From contig NZ_FOYO01000001.1 in NCBI RefSeq assembly GCF_900111945.1, forward strand, positions 2,301,751 to 2,365,750: DNA of 64,000 nt, read 5' to 3'. Origin of the DNA: Litoreibacter janthinus. Its GTDB lineage: Bacteria > Pseudomonadota > Alphaproteobacteria > Rhodobacterales > Rhodobacteraceae. The translations under genes and the position numbers were made by a program. The notes under the pieces are model-generated. The model was not told where the DNA came from and ran no database searches. It saw only the letters and a list, made by a program, of their open reading frames with translations. Positions 46,048 through 56,732 of this stretch are shown here, one piece after another; position 1 is the first letter of the stretch, and each line of letters begins with the position of its first letter.

Positions 46048-49000
46048 ATGCCTAACGTTCTGCTTACGTTTGAAGACCTGCAAGCCGGTGACATCGTCAA
46101 CGGCCAATATTACAGCAATGGGGTTACGATCAGTTCGGGCAACCCGTCGACCCCTCCTATGGTGTTCGATACAGATAACCCGACCGGTGGCGACTCCGAC
46201 CTGCACACAAACAATCTGGGCAACGTCCTGATCCTGTCTGAAGACGGCGACAGCAACGACCCCGATGACAATGCAGGCGGCGGCAAATTCATCTTTGAGT
46301 TCGACGAGCCTTCCGATGTTGTGAACTTCCGCGCTCTGGACGTTGAAGAAGGCGGCACAGTGCGTCTTTACAACGAAGCCGGACAGCTGATCAAAACCAT
46401 CCAGATCCCATGCACAAGCAATAACGGCCAAGTCACCGTGAACGTAAACACAGACGGCGTTGCGCGCATGGAAGTGGAGCTGTGTGGCTCCGGTGCGATC
46501 GATAACATCTGCTACGTGACTCCTGAAGCCGCCGACGAGCTTGATGGTATTGTAGAAGGTTCTGCCGGCGCAGACGTCATTGATGCGGGCTATGACGGCG
46601 ACCCAGAGGGCGACATGATTGACGCCAACGACGAAATCCTTCCGGGCGAGGGCCCGAATGACGATATCGTTGATGCATTCGGTGGCGACGACGACATTAA
46701 ATCCGGCGAAGGCAACGACGAAGTTTATGCGGGCTCCGGCGACGACAAGGTCGACGGTGGCGCGGGCGACGACGTGATCTATGGTGACAGCAATTACGCT
46801 GGGCCAGGGGCCGGCGCTTCTGTGCGCGAGCACCTCAGCTGGTATGAAGACAAAAGCGACATTGAGACCGGGTTCACTCAAAACACGGGCTCCGTCGATG
46901 TTACATTCTCTATTCTAACCGAAGAGGGGAGTGCCGAAACTGGTTTTGAGAATGATGACCAGCTCGTTTCGGGCATCAATTCCGGTGGTGAAACTATCGA
47001 CGACGACGCGTCGCTCTACTCTGTCACAAACGGTGAGGGCAACGACACCGCTTACCGCATAGAATACTCTGCACCAGTCGAGAATGTTTCTTTTAGAATT
47101 AACGATATCGACGGCGATGGCGTCGTAACTGTTCGCGCCTATGACGCATCAGGAAATCCAATCACCGTCAATTTGGTTGGTGGAAGCAAATTGACGCTTC
47201 TAGATACTGATTCCGTTGCTGGCGCCGATACGGCCGACAGCAAGGGTGGTTATCAAGACGACGACTCACCACAGTATTCGCTCTTGGTCGACATTCCTGG
47301 CCCAGTTAGCCGCATAGAGATCATCCACGTTCAAGATGGGTCCAATAATACGGGCATCAATGTAACCGATATTTATCACGACGTTCCGGTGGTCGATGAC
47401 GGCGAAGATGGAAACGATGAGCTTAAAGGTGGTTACGGCAATGACACCATTTTTGGTGAAGGCGGTGATGACAAGCTTGAAGGCGAAGATGGCGACGACA
47501 CTTTGGATGGCGGCTCCGGCAATGACGAGTTGGACGGCGGCGAAGGCAACGACATTTTGGACGGCGGAGCTGGCGATGATGATCTGAAGGGCGATTACGG
47601 CGACGATACGCTGCTTGGAGGAGACGGGAACGATAATCTTGACGGCGGCAAGGGTAACGACCGCCTTGAAGGCGGCGACGGCGACGACATTCTCGACGGC
47701 AAGTATGATGACGATGAGCTCTTCGGTGGCGCGGGTGATGACACTCTCATAGGCGGCAAAGGAAATGACACTCTGTCCGGTGGTGACGGGGCGGACAATA
47801 TTTCTGGCGACTACGATCGTGATACCATCATTGGCGGTACAGACGGCGATGTTGTTGACGGCGGCAGCGGTGGCGATGATTTCGACATTCTGGATCTGAC
47901 AGGCGAAGGCCCGTTTAGGATCGTGAACGAAACCGTAGATTCTGATGGGAATTCCACATCTGGTACGGTCGAATTCCTTGATGGCGATGGTAACGTGACT
48001 GGCTCGCTTCAATTCTCTGAGATTGAAAAAATCATCGGCGAGCCCGTAAACTTAGGCCCTGACGCGAATGATGACTCGGCAACGGTCGACGAAGATGACA
48101 GCGTCATAATCGACGTACTGGGCAACGATACGGATCCTGAGAATGATGATCTGACCGTGATCGAGGCGACCTCGCCAGACGGCGACGTTGTGATCAACGC
48201 TGATGGGACGATCACCTTTACCCCTGATGAGAACTTCAACGGTGACACCACGATCACCTATACGATTGAAGATGAAGCGGGGAACACCGACACAGCAACC
48301 GTTGCTGTTACGGTTGAAGCCGTGAACGACGATCCTGTTGCGAATGATGACACCGCGTCGACTGACGAGGACGCGCCTGTCACCATCGACGTGCTCGGCA
48401 ACGACACCGATGTGGACGGCGACGACCTGACCGTGACTGAAGCGACCTCGCCAGACGGCGACGTTGTGATCAATGCGAACGGCACGATCACCTTCACGCC
48501 GGACCCTGACTTCAACGGCGACACGACCATCACCTACACCGTCTCTGACGGCAATGGCGGCACCGACACAGCGACCGTCACGGTCACTGTCGGTTCGGTC
48601 AACGATGCACCCGATGCGGTCAACGACGAGAGCACCACGGATGAGGACACACCGATCACGGTTGATGTTCTGGCCAACGATACGGACACAGAGAACGACG
48701 ACCTGACAGTGACCGGCGCAACTGTTCCTGTAGAGCAAGGGACAGTAGAGATTGTGGGCAACCAAGTGGTGTTCACACCTGCCGAAAACTTCAACGGCAC
48801 TGCAACCATCAGCTACTCGATCTCCGACGGAAACGGCGGCACGGACACAGCGATCCACGTGGTTCATGTGACCCCGGTGAACGACGCTCCGGTGGCGGTT
48901 GATGATATTGCTGAAACCTTCGAGGACGAAGCCGTTGTTATCGACCTGATCGGCAACGACACAGACGTTGACGGCGATCCGTTGAACATCGGCACCGTTT

Positions 49001-52000
49001 CGGTTCCGCCTGAGCAAGGCACGGTCGTCGATAATGGCGATGGCACAGTGACCTTCACTCCGGCCCCGAACTACACGGGCCCCGCGCAAATCACCTACAC
49101 GGTCCAGGACGGCCAAGGCGGTGAAGACAGCGGCGAAGCGGTTGTGAATGTCGAGGTTATCGGCGTAAATGACGGCCCTCAGGCTGTCGATGACACGGCA
49201 ACAACGGACGAAGACACGCCGGTCACCATCGACGTGTTGGACAACGACTTTGACACTGAAGGTGACGCGCTGAGCATCACAACTGCCACTGTTCCAGCTG
49301 ATCAGGGCACTGTTGAGGTTGTGGACGGCAAGTTGGTGTTCACGCCTGCTGAAAACTTCAACGGCGAAGCGACGATCACCTATGGTATCACCGACGGCAA
49401 CGGCGGTGCGGATATCGGTGAAGTGGTCGTGACTGTAACACCGGTGAACGATGATCCGATCGCAGTTGACGACATCGAGACCACGGATGAAGACCAGCCG
49501 ATCACTATCGACCTGATTTCCAACGACACAGACGTTGATGGCGACCCGCTGAGCGTGGGTTCCGTCTCGGTTCCTGCGGACCAAGGTACAGTTGTCGACA
49601 ATGGCGACGGTACGGTGACCTTCACACCTGCGCCAAACTTCAACGGCCCTGCGACAATCACCTACACGGTTGTTGACGGACAAGGCGGTGAAGATGAAGG
49701 CCAGGCGGTTGTCTCAGTTGGCGCAATAAATGACGGCCCAGTTGCCGGAGACGACAGCGATGTGACCGACGAAGACACTCCGGTCACGGTTGATCTGCTG
49801 GCCAACGACTCAGATGACGACGGTGATGACCTGACAGTCATCAACGCCACGGTCCCTGCGGATCAAGGCACGCTGGTCAACAACGGCGACGGCACGGTGA
49901 CCTTCACGCCAGCGCCAAATTTCAACGGGACGGCGACGATCTCGTATGAAATCTCCGACAGCAACGGCGGTACAGACACGGCGATCCACACGATCGAGGT
50001 CACTCCGGTGAACGACGATCCTGTTGCCAATGATGACACCGCGTCGACCGACGAGGACGCGCCTGTCACCATCGACGTGCTCGGCAACGACACCGATGTG
50101 GACGGCGACGACCTGACCGTGACCGAAGCGACCTCGCCAGACGGCGACGTTGTGATCAACGCTGATGGGACGATCACCTTCACGCCTGACGAGAATTTCA
50201 ACGGCGACACCACGATCACCTACACGATCTCCGACGGCAACGGCGGCGAGGACACTGCGACGGTAAATGTCACTGTGAACCCGGTGAACGACGATCCTGT
50301 TGCCAATGATGACACCGCGTCGACTGACGAGGACGCGCCTGTCACCATCGACGTGCTCGGCAACGACACCGATGTGGACGGCGACGACCTGACCGTGACT
50401 GAAGCGACCTCGCCAGACGGCGACGTTGTGATCAACGCGAACGGCACGATCACCTTCACGCCGGACCCTGACTTCAACGGCGACACGACCATCACCTACA
50501 CCGTCTCTGACGGCAATGGCGGCACCGACACAGCGACCGTCACGGTCACTGTCGGTTCGGTCAACGATGGTCCGGATGCGGTGGATGATGAAGCCTCGAC
50601 CAATAACGTGACACCTGTTGTCATCCCGGTTCTGGCCAATGACACTGACCCAGAAGGCGACGATCTGACGGTTACCGAAGCGTCTGTTGATTTCGGCGAT
50701 GTCTCCATCAACTCGGATGGCACGCTGACCTACACGCCAGACGCCAACTTCGGTGGCGTGGCAACGATTACCTACACCATCACAGACGGCAATGGCGGCT
50801 TCGACACCGCAACTGTCACTGTGAAGGTCAATGACGGTATCGTTGAAGGCACCGCTGGCGATGACCTGATTGATGTCAACTACATGGATGACCCGGAAGG
50901 CGACATGATCGACAACAACGACGAATTCCTGCCGGGCGAAGGCCCACAGGACGACATCGTGTTGGCAGGTGACGGCAACGACACCGTATTCGCTGGCGAA
51001 GGCAACGACGAGGTCTATGGCGAAGACGGCAACGACACACTCTACGGCGAGGCAGGCGACGACTACCTGTCCGGCGGCGAAGGTGACGACGTCATCTACG
51101 GCGGCGACGGCGACGATGTGCTGGATGCGGGTCAAGGCGCTGACCAACTGTTCGGCGAAGACGGTGACGACCTGCTGCTAGGTGGGCCGGGCACTGACTT
51201 GATGGATGGTGGCGCAGGCGACGATGAAATCATCGGCGGCAACAACGACGATACTATCTTGGGCGGCACTGGCAACGACGACATCGACGGCAATGACGGC
51301 AACGACAGCGTGGATGCTGGCGACGGCGATGATTTGGTCAACGGCGGGGCTGGAGATGACACCATCGACGGCGGTGCTGGCGATGACAGGTTGTTCGGCC
51401 AAGAAGGCGACGACGTCATAGAAGGCGGCGACGGCGACGACCGGATCGAAGGCGATCAGGGCGAAGACGTGTTGATCGGCGGCGCTGGCAACGATGACAT
51501 CTGGGGCGGCAATCAGGACGATGTGCTTGATGGCGGCGACGGGGATGACATCCTGGGCGGCGGCTCCGGCAACGACACCATCACGGGCGGCGACGGCAAC
51601 GACACCGTCGAAGGCGGTGAGGGTGACGATGTTATCGACACATCTGGCGGCTCGCCATTGCCTGATCTGGGCTACCCGGGTCTGTTCCCGAGCGATCCAA
51701 ACCCGAATGACGACATCGACTTCGTTGATGGAGGCGCAGGCAACGACACGATCAAAACCGGCGATGACGCTGACACCATTTTCGGTGGCACCGGCAACGA
51801 CACGATCGACGGCGGCTTGGATAACGACACCATCGACGGTGGTGACGGTGATGACCGGATCGTGGGTGGCGAAGGCTCCGACACGATCGACGGTGGTGAC
51901 GGCGACGACACCATCTATGCGGGCATCGACCCCGATCTTGGCCTGCCTGACAACCTCGACATCGCAGATGTGGATGGCGATCTGGTGACCAACAACGGCC

Positions 52001-53028
52001 AAGACGTGGTCAACGGTGGTAACGGCAACGACACCATCTTTGGTGCCGATGACGACGACATCCTGAACGGTGACGCTGGCGACGACTACATCGACGGCGG
52101 TGTGGACGACGACACAATCGATGGTGGAACAGGCAACGATACGTTGATAGGTGGCCAAGGTGCTGACACCATCTCTGGTGGCGACGACCGTGACACGATC
52201 ATCGTGAGCAGCGCGGAAGACGGTATCGGCGACGTGATCGACGGCGGTACAGGCTCCACAGCACCAGGTGATGTTGACGACTTCGACATCCTTGACCTGA
52301 CAGGATCTGGCCCGCTGCGGATCGTTGGCGAGACGGTTGATGCGGACGGCAACTCCACCTCTGGTACTGTCGAGTTCCTTGACGGGATCGGCGGCGCGGT
52401 GATCGGTACGCTCGAATTCTCCGAAATCGAACAGATCGTGCCTTGCTTCACACCAGGGACTTCGATTGCCACACCACGTGGTGAGGTTCTGGTTGAAGAC
52501 CTGATGGTGGGTGACAAGGTCATCACCCGTGACAACGGTATCCAAGAGATCCGCTGGATCGGTGCCAAGCGCATGGATGGCCGCGAGTTGCAAGCCAACC
52601 CGCATCTGCAGCCAGTGCGCATCCAAAAAGGGTCGCTCGGGAATGGTCTGCCAGAGCGTGATATGCTGGTCAGCCCGAACCACCGGATGCTGGTCAACAA
52701 TGATCGTGTGTCGCTCTACTTCGAGGAAAACGAAGTTCTGGTTTCGGCCAAGCACTTGGTGAACCCGACCGAAGGCGTCCAGACCATCAATTCGATGGGC
52801 ACGACCTACATCCACTTCATGTTCGACAGCCACGAGGTTGTTCTGTCGAACGGTGCATGGACCGAGAGCTTCCAGCCAGGTGATTACAGCCTGAAAGGGA
52901 TCGGCAATGCTCAGCGGAACGAGATCTTTGAACTCTTCCCAGAGCTTCAGGGTGAAGCTGGCCGCGAGGCATATGCCTCCGCTCGTCTGACACTGAAAAA
53001 GCACGAAGCGCGACTTCTGTTCAAATAA
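46048..53028 (+). CDS. Giant RTX / cadherin-like repeat / Hint-domain protein
   Basis: A 2326-residue, very acidic, probably type I secreted protein. In order: an N-terminal beta domain (1-165); a short RTX block of GGxGxD calcium repeats (about 212-250); an unknown domain (260-445); a second RTX block (450-612); ten tandem cadherin-like repeats of about 92 residues with DDxxxTDEDxPVxIDVLxND and DGNGGTDTA marks (670-1594); a long third RTX block (1598-2078); and a C-terminal Hint domain from Cys2133 ([13 protein letters not shown], later SPNHRML). Hint domains can self-cleave; activity here is not shown. An AGGAG site precedes the ATG. No type I secretion genes are adjacent. Likely adhesion or surface-layer role (inference). 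Confidence 0.88.
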   Translation: MPNVLLTFEDLQAGDIVNGQYYSNGVTISSGNPSTPPMVFDTDNPTGGDSDLHTNNLGNVLILSEDGDSNDPDDNAGGGKFIFEFDEPSDVVNFRALDVEEGGTVRLYNEAGQLIKTIQIPCTSNNGQVTVNVNTDGVARMEVELCGSGAIDNICYVTPEAADELDGIVEGSAGADVIDAGYDGDPEGDMIDANDEILPGEGPNDDIVDAFGGDDDIKSGEGNDEVYAGSGDDKVDGGAGDDVIYGDSNYAGPGAGASVREHLSWYEDKSDIETGFTQNTGSVDVTFSILTEEGSAETGFENDDQLVSGINSGGETIDDDASLYSVTNGEGNDTAYRIEYSAPVENVSFRINDIDGDGVVTVRAYDASGNPITVNLVGGSKLTLLDTDSVAGADTADSKGGYQDDDSPQYSLLVDIPGPVSRIEIIHVQDGSNNTGINVTDIYHDVPVVDDGEDGNDELKGGYGNDTIFGEGGDDKLEGEDGDDTLDGGSGNDELDGGEGNDILDGGAGDDDLKGDYGDDTLLGGDGNDNLDGGKGNDRLEGGDGDDILDGKYDDDELFGGAGDDTLIGGKGNDTLSGGDGADNISGDYDRDTIIGGTDGDVVDGGSGGDDFDILDLTGEGPFRIVNETVDSDGNSTSGTVEFLDGDGNVTGSLQFSEIEKIIGEPVNLGPDANDDSATVDEDDSVIIDVLGNDTDPENDDLTVIEATSPDGDVVINADGTITFTPDENFNGDTTITYTIEDEAGNTDTATVAVTVEAVNDDPVANDDTASTDEDAPVTIDVLGNDTDVDGDDLTVTEATSPDGDVVINANGTITFTPDPDFNGDTTITYTVSDGNGGTDTATVTVTVGSVNDAPDAVNDESTTDEDTPITVDVLANDTDTENDDLTVTGATVPVEQGTVEIVGNQVVFTPAENFNGTATISYSISDGNGGTDTAIHVVHVTPVNDAPVAVDDIAETFEDEAVVIDLIGNDTDVDGDPLNIGTVSVPPEQGTVVDNGDGTVTFTPAPNYTGPAQITYTVQDGQGGEDSGEAVVNVEVIGVNDGPQAVDDTATTDEDTPVTIDVLDNDFDTEGDALSITTATVPADQGTVEVVDGKLVFTPAENFNGEATITYGITDGNGGADIGEVVVTVTPVNDDPIAVDDIETTDEDQPITIDLISNDTDVDGDPLSVGSVSVPADQGTVVDNGDGTVTFTPAPNFNGPATITYTVVDGQGGEDEGQAVVSVGAINDGPVAGDDSDVTDEDTPVTVDLLANDSDDDGDDLTVINATVPADQGTLVNNGDGTVTFTPAPNFNGTATISYEISDSNGGTDTAIHTIEVTPVNDDPVANDDTASTDEDAPVTIDVLGNDTDVDGDDLTVTEATSPDGDVVINADGTITFTPDENFNGDTTITYTISDGNGGEDTATVNVTVNPVNDDPVANDDTASTDEDAPVTIDVLGNDTDVDGDDLTVTEATSPDGDVVINANGTITFTPDPDFNGDTTITYTVSDGNGGTDTATVTVTVGSVNDGPDAVDDEASTNNVTPVVIPVLANDTDPEGDDLTVTEASVDFGDVSINSDGTLTYTPDANFGGVATITYTITDGNGGFDTATVTVKVNDGIVEGTAGDDLIDVNYMDDPEGDMIDNNDEFLPGEGPQDDIVLAGDGNDTVFAGEGNDEVYGEDGNDTLYGEAGDDYLSGGEGDDVIYGGDGDDVLDAGQGADQLFGEDGDDLLLGGPGTDLMDGGAGDDEIIGGNNDDTILGGTGNDDIDGNDGNDSVDAGDGDDLVNGGAGDDTIDGGAGDDRLFGQEGDDVIEGGDGDDRIEGDQGEDVLIGGAGNDDIWGGNQDDVLDGGDGDDILGGGSGNDTITGGDGNDTVEGGEGDDVIDTSGGSPLPDLGYPGLFPSDPNPNDDIDFVDGGAGNDTIKTGDDADTIFGGTGNDTIDGGLDNDTIDGGDGDDRIVGGEGSDTIDGGDGDDTIYAGIDPDLGLPDNLDIADVDGDLVTNNGQDVVNGGNGNDTIFGADDDDILNGDAGDDYIDGGVDDDTIDGGTGNDTLIGGQGADTISGGDDRDTIIVSSAEDGIGDVIDGGTGSTAPGDVDDFDILDLTGSGPLRIVGETVDADGNSTSGTVEFLDGIGGAVIGTLEFSEIEQIVPCFTPGTSIATPRGEVLVEDLMVGDKVITRDNGIQEIRWIGAKRMDGRELQANPHLQPVRIQKGSLGNGLPERDMLVSPNHRMLVNNDRVSLYFEENEVLVSAKHLVNPTEGVQTINSMGTTYIHFMFDSHEVVLSNGAWTESFQPGDYSLKGIGNAQRNEIFELFPELQGEAGREAYASARLTLKKHEARLLFK
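46543..46672 (+). repeat. Module A, copy 1, in the RTX gene
   Basis: Encodes [13 protein letters not shown] through [12 protein letters not shown] and [11 protein letters not shown]. It recurs with close similarity at 50833-50961, before the third RTX block. Confidence 0.7.
47878..48050 (+). repeat. Module B, copy 1, in the RTX gene
   Basis: Encodes [31 protein letters not shown] and FSEIEKI. The same segment recurs at about 52282-52440, where it leads straight into the Hint domain; here it leads into the cadherin-like array instead. Confidence 0.75.
48322..48606 (+). repeat. Near-identical 285-bp repeat, copy 1
   Basis: This segment matches 50284-50568 with only two differences that I can find, both silent. 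Recent duplication or gene conversion is the likely cause. Confidence 0.85.
50284..50568 (+). repeat. Near-identical 285-bp repeat, copy 2
   Basis: Second copy of the 48322-48606 segment, 1.96 kb downstream in the same frame. The unit between 50008 and 50283 shares the first 200 bp or so. Confidence 0.85.
50833..50961 (+). repeat. Module A, copy 2, in the RTX gene
   Basis: Encodes [25 protein letters not shown] and [11 protein letters not shown], matching the copy at 46543-46672. Confidence 0.7.
52282..52440 (+). repeat. Module B, copy 2, before the Hint domain
   Basis: Encodes [31 protein letters not shown] and FSEIEQIV, matching 47878-48050, then joins the Hint domain. Confidence 0.75.
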
Positions 53029-53040
53029 GAGTGCAGCTGC

Positions 53041-53108
53041 GCGGGTGCCCCGAAGTTGGGGCGCCCGCCAACTATAACGAGTACGAGCCGCCCATTCATT
53101 GGGCGGTT
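53041..53108 (+). terminator. Two tandem hairpins after the RTX gene
   Basis: The first hairpin has an 11-bp stem (GCGGGTGCCCC/GGGGCGCCCGC, one G-T pair, loop of 6) at 53041-53068, with no T-run. The second has a 9-bp stem at 53086-53094 and 53100-53108 with a 5-base loop, followed by CTTTACG. Together they probably end RTX transcription and block readthrough. Confidence 0.65.
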
Positions 53109-53148
53109 CTTTACGTATTTCAAGCTAAAGCCACCCGCCCAAGCGAAC

Positions 53149-53742
53149 CTAGGTTTTCTGGTCCGCGCGCCAACTGGCCCAGTCCTCCGGCGTGTCGAGA
53201 TCGCGCAGTGCTGCCGGTCCGATTGGGACCAAAACGGTGTCGCGTTGATGGCGCTTGAAAAGGGGCTGGGCCCCTACATCGCCTCCAAGTCTCTCAATCT
53301 CGGAAAATAGAGTGCGTCTCAGCAAAACAGGGTGACCGGCCTTACCGTCCAGAGTTGCTCCGCGCAAAACCTTGGCCAATGGATGCGCGCGCGCCGCGTC
53401 GATGAGTTTGTTGAGGTCTGTTGCTGTCAAATCCGGTAGATCCGCCAACACGATTAACGCGGCGTCAGTCCCCAATTCCGCAAATCCGCGCTTTAGGGAA
53501 TGTGAGATCCCAAGCGCGGAGCCGTCATTGTGAACGATGTCCAATTCCAGCCCCGACAAAGCCTGCTCACGTTCTGCCCGATCCGGCGGCAATACGACGC
53601 GCACCGCGTCGACGTTTGAGGCAAGGCAGGTCTCGGCACGTCGGCGGAGCAGGGGAGTGCCATCAATATCTTCGAGCAGCTTGTCTCGCGTCCCCATCCG
53701 CGATGACGCGCCCCCTGCCAAAAGGATCGCGGTAATGCTCAA
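53149..53742 (-). CDS. MobA-like NTP transferase (molybdenum cofactor cytidylyltransferase type)
   Basis: A 197-residue nucleotidyltransferase. It begins SITAILLAGGASSRMG, the nucleotide-binding signature of MobA/MocA proteins, and has LADLPDLTATDL and GHPVLLRR further on. Such enzymes add CMP or GMP to molybdopterin. No molybdoenzyme genes are near. The start is TTG in a TTGA overlap with the SMR gene stop, so it is translationally coupled as the last of three genes. No ATG start is available at this point. Confidence 0.82.
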   Translation of the reverse strand: MSITAILLAGGASSRMGTRDKLLEDIDGTPLLRRRAETCLASNVDAVRVVLPPDRAEREQALSGLELDIVHNDGSALGISHSLKRGFAELGTDAALIVLADLPDLTATDLNKLIDAARAHPLAKVLRGATLDGKAGHPVLLRRTLFSEIERLGGDVGAQPLFKRHQRDTVLVPIGPAALRDLDTPEDWASWRADQKT

Positions 53743-54074
53743 TGTGTTGCCGTGGAGGAAAAGATGTTGATCACCAAAATGCCAGCAAGGATCAGTGAGA
53801 TTCCGACCACTGCCGCAAGATCCAGTCGTTGGCCGAAGTAGAGCCAGCCGATGGCTGCGATACACACAATGCCGATGCCGGACCACAGCGCATACATGAT
53901 GCCGACGGGCATATATTTCAACGTCAATGCAAGCAAGTAAAACGAAACTGCGTAGGCGATTACAACCACGACCGAGGGCCATAGCTTGGTGAATTGCGCG
54001 CTGGCGTGAAGGGCCGAGGTGCCGATAGTCTCGAAAACGATCGCCAGAAAGAGGTAGATATAATGCAGTGGCAT
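53739..54074 (-). CDS. SMR-family small multidrug efflux protein
   Basis: A 111-residue protein with four membrane helices, the size and layout of EmrE-type antiporters. The key membrane Glu is at residue 14 (AIVFETIGTSAL), and the GIMYALWSGIGIV signature follows in helix 3. It would exchange protons for quaternary ammonium or guanidinium-type compounds. It lies 9 bp after the YitT-type gene. Confidence 0.9.
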   Translation of the reverse strand: MPLHYIYLFLAIVFETIGTSALHASAQFTKLWPSVVVVIAYAVSFYLLALTLKYMPVGIMYALWSGIGIVCIAAIGWLYFGQRLDLAAVVGISLILAGILVINIFSSTATH

Positions 54075-54083
54075 GCGGAAGCT

Positions 54084-54695
54084 CTATTGTCCTGTGTAGC
54101 GGTCCTTGCGGTGGTTCACTCCGATAATCAGGTTGACCACAACCGCGCCCAACAAAGACCACATGACTTGCGGCCATGGAAGAAGCAAAAACGCCATGGC
54201 AAAAAGGATGACGTCAAATCCAAGCTGAATCCAACCGGCCTGCACGTTGATTTTGTCCTGTAGGTAGAGTCCGAGAACGCCGATACCGCCAAGGCTGCCC
54301 CCATGGCGGAAAATGATAATCAACCCCATGCCCGATACTGCGCCGCCCAAGACCGCGGCGGCGCCCGGATGGATGTACGATATCTTCAAGACATGCGGCA
54401 GAAACTCTGCCCACAGCGATAACAATGTCACTGCCGCGAAACTGCGCATCGTAAAGCGGAGCCCCATCCGAAGCAGTGCCAACGCATAGAACGGCAAGTT
54501 CACCACGAAAAAGATCAGACCGAACGAAAAGGGGGACATGTAGCTGAGCAGCACGGCGAGCCCCGCTGTTTGTCCCGCGATCAGACCGGCATGGGTGAAC
54601 AGCACAATCCCAAGTGCACACAGGCCAGTGCCCAGCACGAAGGCCTGAATGTCTTCATGAAGTCGGTGATCTGTGGGCTTGTGCGGCTCGGCCAT
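54084..54695 (-). CDS. YitT-family membrane protein
   Basis: A 203-residue membrane protein with about five helices and the YitT/DUF161 pattern (AGLIAGQTAGLAVLLSY and FRHGGSLGGIGVLGLYLQ). Family members have no settled function. The usual C-terminal DUF2179 domain is absent. The ATG at 54695 is preceded by GAGAAG. It is the first gene of a three-gene run with the SMR pump and the MobA-like protein. Confidence 0.83.
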   Translation of the reverse strand: MAEPHKPTDHRLHEDIQAFVLGTGLCALGIVLFTHAGLIAGQTAGLAVLLSYMSPFSFGLIFFVVNLPFYALALLRMGLRFTMRSFAAVTLLSLWAEFLPHVLKISYIHPGAAAVLGGAVSGMGLIIIFRHGGSLGGIGVLGLYLQDKINVQAGWIQLGFDVILFAMAFLLLPWPQVMWSLLGAVVVNLIIGVNHRKDRYTGQ

Positions 54696-54718
54696 GACTC
54701 TTCTCGGTAAAATATGAA

Positions 54719-54748
54719 GCGGGCGCACTGTTGAAACAAAGCGCCCGC
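54719..54748 (-). terminator. Intrinsic terminator after icd
   Basis: An 8-bp perfect stem (GCGGGCGC/GCGCCCGC) with a 14-base loop at 54719-54726 and 54741-54748. Read on the minus strand it is followed by TTCATATTTTA. It lies 25 bp after the icd stop. Confidence 0.55.
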
Positions 54749-54773
54749 TCGCGATACCGAAAAATGCGACGGA

Positions 54774-55982
54774 TTACATCGCCTTGTTTAGGTTCTCGTC
54801 GATTTTCTCGAGGAAACCTTCAGTGGTCAGCCATCTTTGGTCAGGCCCGACCAGCAATGCCAGATCTTTGGTCATGAAGCCGCTTTCGACCGTATCAACT
54901 ACGACCTTCTCCAGCGTTTCCACAAAGGTTTGAAGTTGCGCGTTGTTGTCGAGCTTGGCGCGGTGCTTCAGGCCGCCAGTCCACGCATAGATTGATGCGA
55001 TTGAATTGGTCGAGGTGGCCTCACCTTTCTGATGTTGACGGTAATGGCGGGTCACAGTCCCATGTGCGGCTTCTGCTTCGACCACCTTGCCATCCGGCGT
55101 CATCAGCGCGGAGGTCATCAAGCCAAGCGAGCCGAAACCTTGGGCGACGGTATCGGACTGCACATCGCCATCATAGTTCTTACAGGCCCAGACAAATTTG
55201 CCCGACCACTTCATTGCAGATGCCACCATATCGTCGATCAGTCGGTGCTCGTAGTAGATTCCAGCCTCTTCGAACTGCGCCTTGAATTCGGCATCGTAGA
55301 TTTCCTGAAATAAGTCTTTGAAGCGCCCGTCATAGGCCTTCAGGATGGTGTTCTTGGTCGACAGATAAACCGGCCAGCCAACATTAAGCCCGTAATTGAA
55401 GGATGCACGGGCGAAGTCGATGATGGACGAGTCGAGATTGTACATCCCCATGGCCACACCGGCGGAGGGGGCGTCAAAGACTTCGCGTTCAATGGTCGTG
55501 CCGTCTTCGCCAACGAATTTCATCGTCAGCTTGCCAGGCCCGGGCATCAGAAAATCGGTGGCTTTGTATTGGTCCCCGAACGCATGGCGGCCGATCACGA
55601 TCGGATGGGTCCAGCCGGGCACAAGACGCGGCACGTTTTTGCAGATGATCGGGGCGCGGAAGACAACGCCGCCTAAGATGTTGCGGATTGTACCGTTGGG
55701 GGAACGCCACATTTGCTTGAGCCCGAATTCTTCGACGCGGGCCTCATCAGGAGTGATTGTCGCGCATTTGACGCCGACACCGAATTTTTTGATCGCTTCG
55801 GCGGCGTCGATCGTGATCTGGTCATTGGTGTCGTCACGGGCTTCCATGCCGAGGTCGTAGTATTTCAGGTCAAGGTCCAGATAAGGCAGGATCAGCTTCT
55901 TCTTGATGAAATCCCAGATGATGCGGGTCATTTCATCGCCGTCGAGCTCGACGACGGGGTTCTCTACCTTGATTTTGGACAT
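54774..55982 (-). CDS. icd: NADP-dependent isocitrate dehydrogenase
   Basis: This enzyme oxidises isocitrate to 2-oxoglutarate in the citric acid cycle. The 402-residue length and the sequence ([19 protein letters not shown], then [16 protein letters not shown] and [13 protein letters not shown]) place it in the eukaryote-like homodimeric class used by alphaproteobacteria, not the E. coli class. NADP use is inferred from the class and the [12 protein letters not shown] stretch. A GGAGAAAACC site precedes the ATG. The gene is monocistronic with its own terminator. Confidence 0.95.
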   Translation of the reverse strand: MSKIKVENPVVELDGDEMTRIIWDFIKKKLILPYLDLDLKYYDLGMEARDDTNDQITIDAAEAIKKFGVGVKCATITPDEARVEEFGLKQMWRSPNGTIRNILGGVVFRAPIICKNVPRLVPGWTHPIVIGRHAFGDQYKATDFLMPGPGKLTMKFVGEDGTTIEREVFDAPSAGVAMGMYNLDSSIIDFARASFNYGLNVGWPVYLSTKNTILKAYDGRFKDLFQEIYDAEFKAQFEEAGIYYEHRLIDDMVASAMKWSGKFVWACKNYDGDVQSDTVAQGFGSLGLMTSALMTPDGKVVEAEAAHGTVTRHYRQHQKGEATSTNSIASIYAWTGGLKHRAKLDNNAQLQTFVETLEKVVVDTVESGFMTKDLALLVGPDQRWLTTEGFLEKIDENLNKAM

Positions 55983-56097
55983 GGTTTTCTCCTGCCAATG
56001 CGGAATCTATTGCGCTGGTGATAGCGCACCTTAGGCCTCTTGGGAAGTCGGTATGCAATTGTATACGGAGTGGCGGCGCGTATTTGTGCGGAAAGGT

Positions 56098-56676
56098 TTA
56101 ATGAGTGGCAAACCAAGTATCGATGCGCGTCTTGAGGTGCGCCCAAATCGCTGGTGCGCCACGCCGGACCTTCACACCCACACGTGTCTCCAGCTGTTCG
56201 GCTGAGACCTTGTATTCGGTCCATGATCCGCCACCAGTCTCAAGGTTGGCGATGACGGGCTGCACGCGATCTATGGATTTGGCGAAGATGGCGTCATCGG
56301 TTTCCGCGGCCTCGAATTCCTCCCATAGAGAGCGAAACTGTTGATTTTGCCTCAGTGGAAGCAGCCCGAAAATCCGGTCGGCAGCGGCTTGCTCAATCAC
56401 AGCCATTTTGGCCGGATCATGGTCGCCGTGAATGGGGTTGTCGCCAGCATCGATTTCTACAAGATCGTGGAGCAAGAGCATCTTGATCACGCGGTCGATG
56501 TTTACAGGGCGCGTGGCATGTTCGGCCAGAACCATGGCGTAAAGGGCGATATGCCAACTGTGCTCGCCAGAGTTTTCGCGTCGAGACCCGTCGCAAAGGG
56601 TCGTGCCGCGCAGAACGGATTTCAATTTGTCCGCTTCGTTCAGAAACGCAATCTGCTGAGATAAGGTATCGGTCAT
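56098..56676 (-). CDS. HD-domain hydrolase (YfbR/HDDC2-like)
   Basis: A 192-residue HD-superfamily protein. The metal ligands are visible: His39 in SGEHSWH, His70-Asp71 in LLLHDLVEID and a later Asp in SIDRVQPV. The sequence LKSVLRGTTLCDGSRRENSGEHSW resembles HDDC2/YfbR-like 5'-deoxynucleotidases, which remove phosphate from dNMPs. A nucleotide substrate is likely but not certain. Confidence 0.82.
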   Translation of the reverse strand: MTDTLSQQIAFLNEADKLKSVLRGTTLCDGSRRENSGEHSWHIALYAMVLAEHATRPVNIDRVIKMLLLHDLVEIDAGDNPIHGDHDPAKMAVIEQAAADRIFGLLPLRQNQQFRSLWEEFEAAETDDAIFAKSIDRVQPVIANLETGGGSWTEYKVSAEQLETRVGVKVRRGAPAIWAHLKTRIDTWFATH

Positions 56677-56732
56677 GCGGGCGACCCTGCCATGGGGCCG
56701 CCCGCATGAAAAGAGCTTCCTAAAAGAGCTTG

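Larger units (their letters stand above)
48055..50829 (+). repeat. Ten tandem cadherin-like repeats
   Basis: Ten units of about 276-288 bp in one frame. Unit 2 and unit 9 encode the same protein sequence; unit 8 shares its first two thirds with them. Unit 10 is the most diverged ([12 protein letters not shown] replaces the usual TDEDxPVxIDV). Such repeats fold as Ig-like domains linked by calcium. Confidence 0.85.

Noticed and set aside
48052..53004. Long minus-strand frames of 400-600 codons opposite the RTX gene (48052-49683, 49810-51147, 51178-53004) and one across its start (45994-46881).
   Set aside because: They arise from the repetitive GAC/GGC codon pattern of the plus-strand gene, lack ribosome sites and give low-complexity proteins.
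46048..53028. Possible CRISPR array or satellite DNA because of dense short repeats.
   Set aside because: The repeats are in frame, vary in spacing and encode RTX and Ig-like protein repeats.
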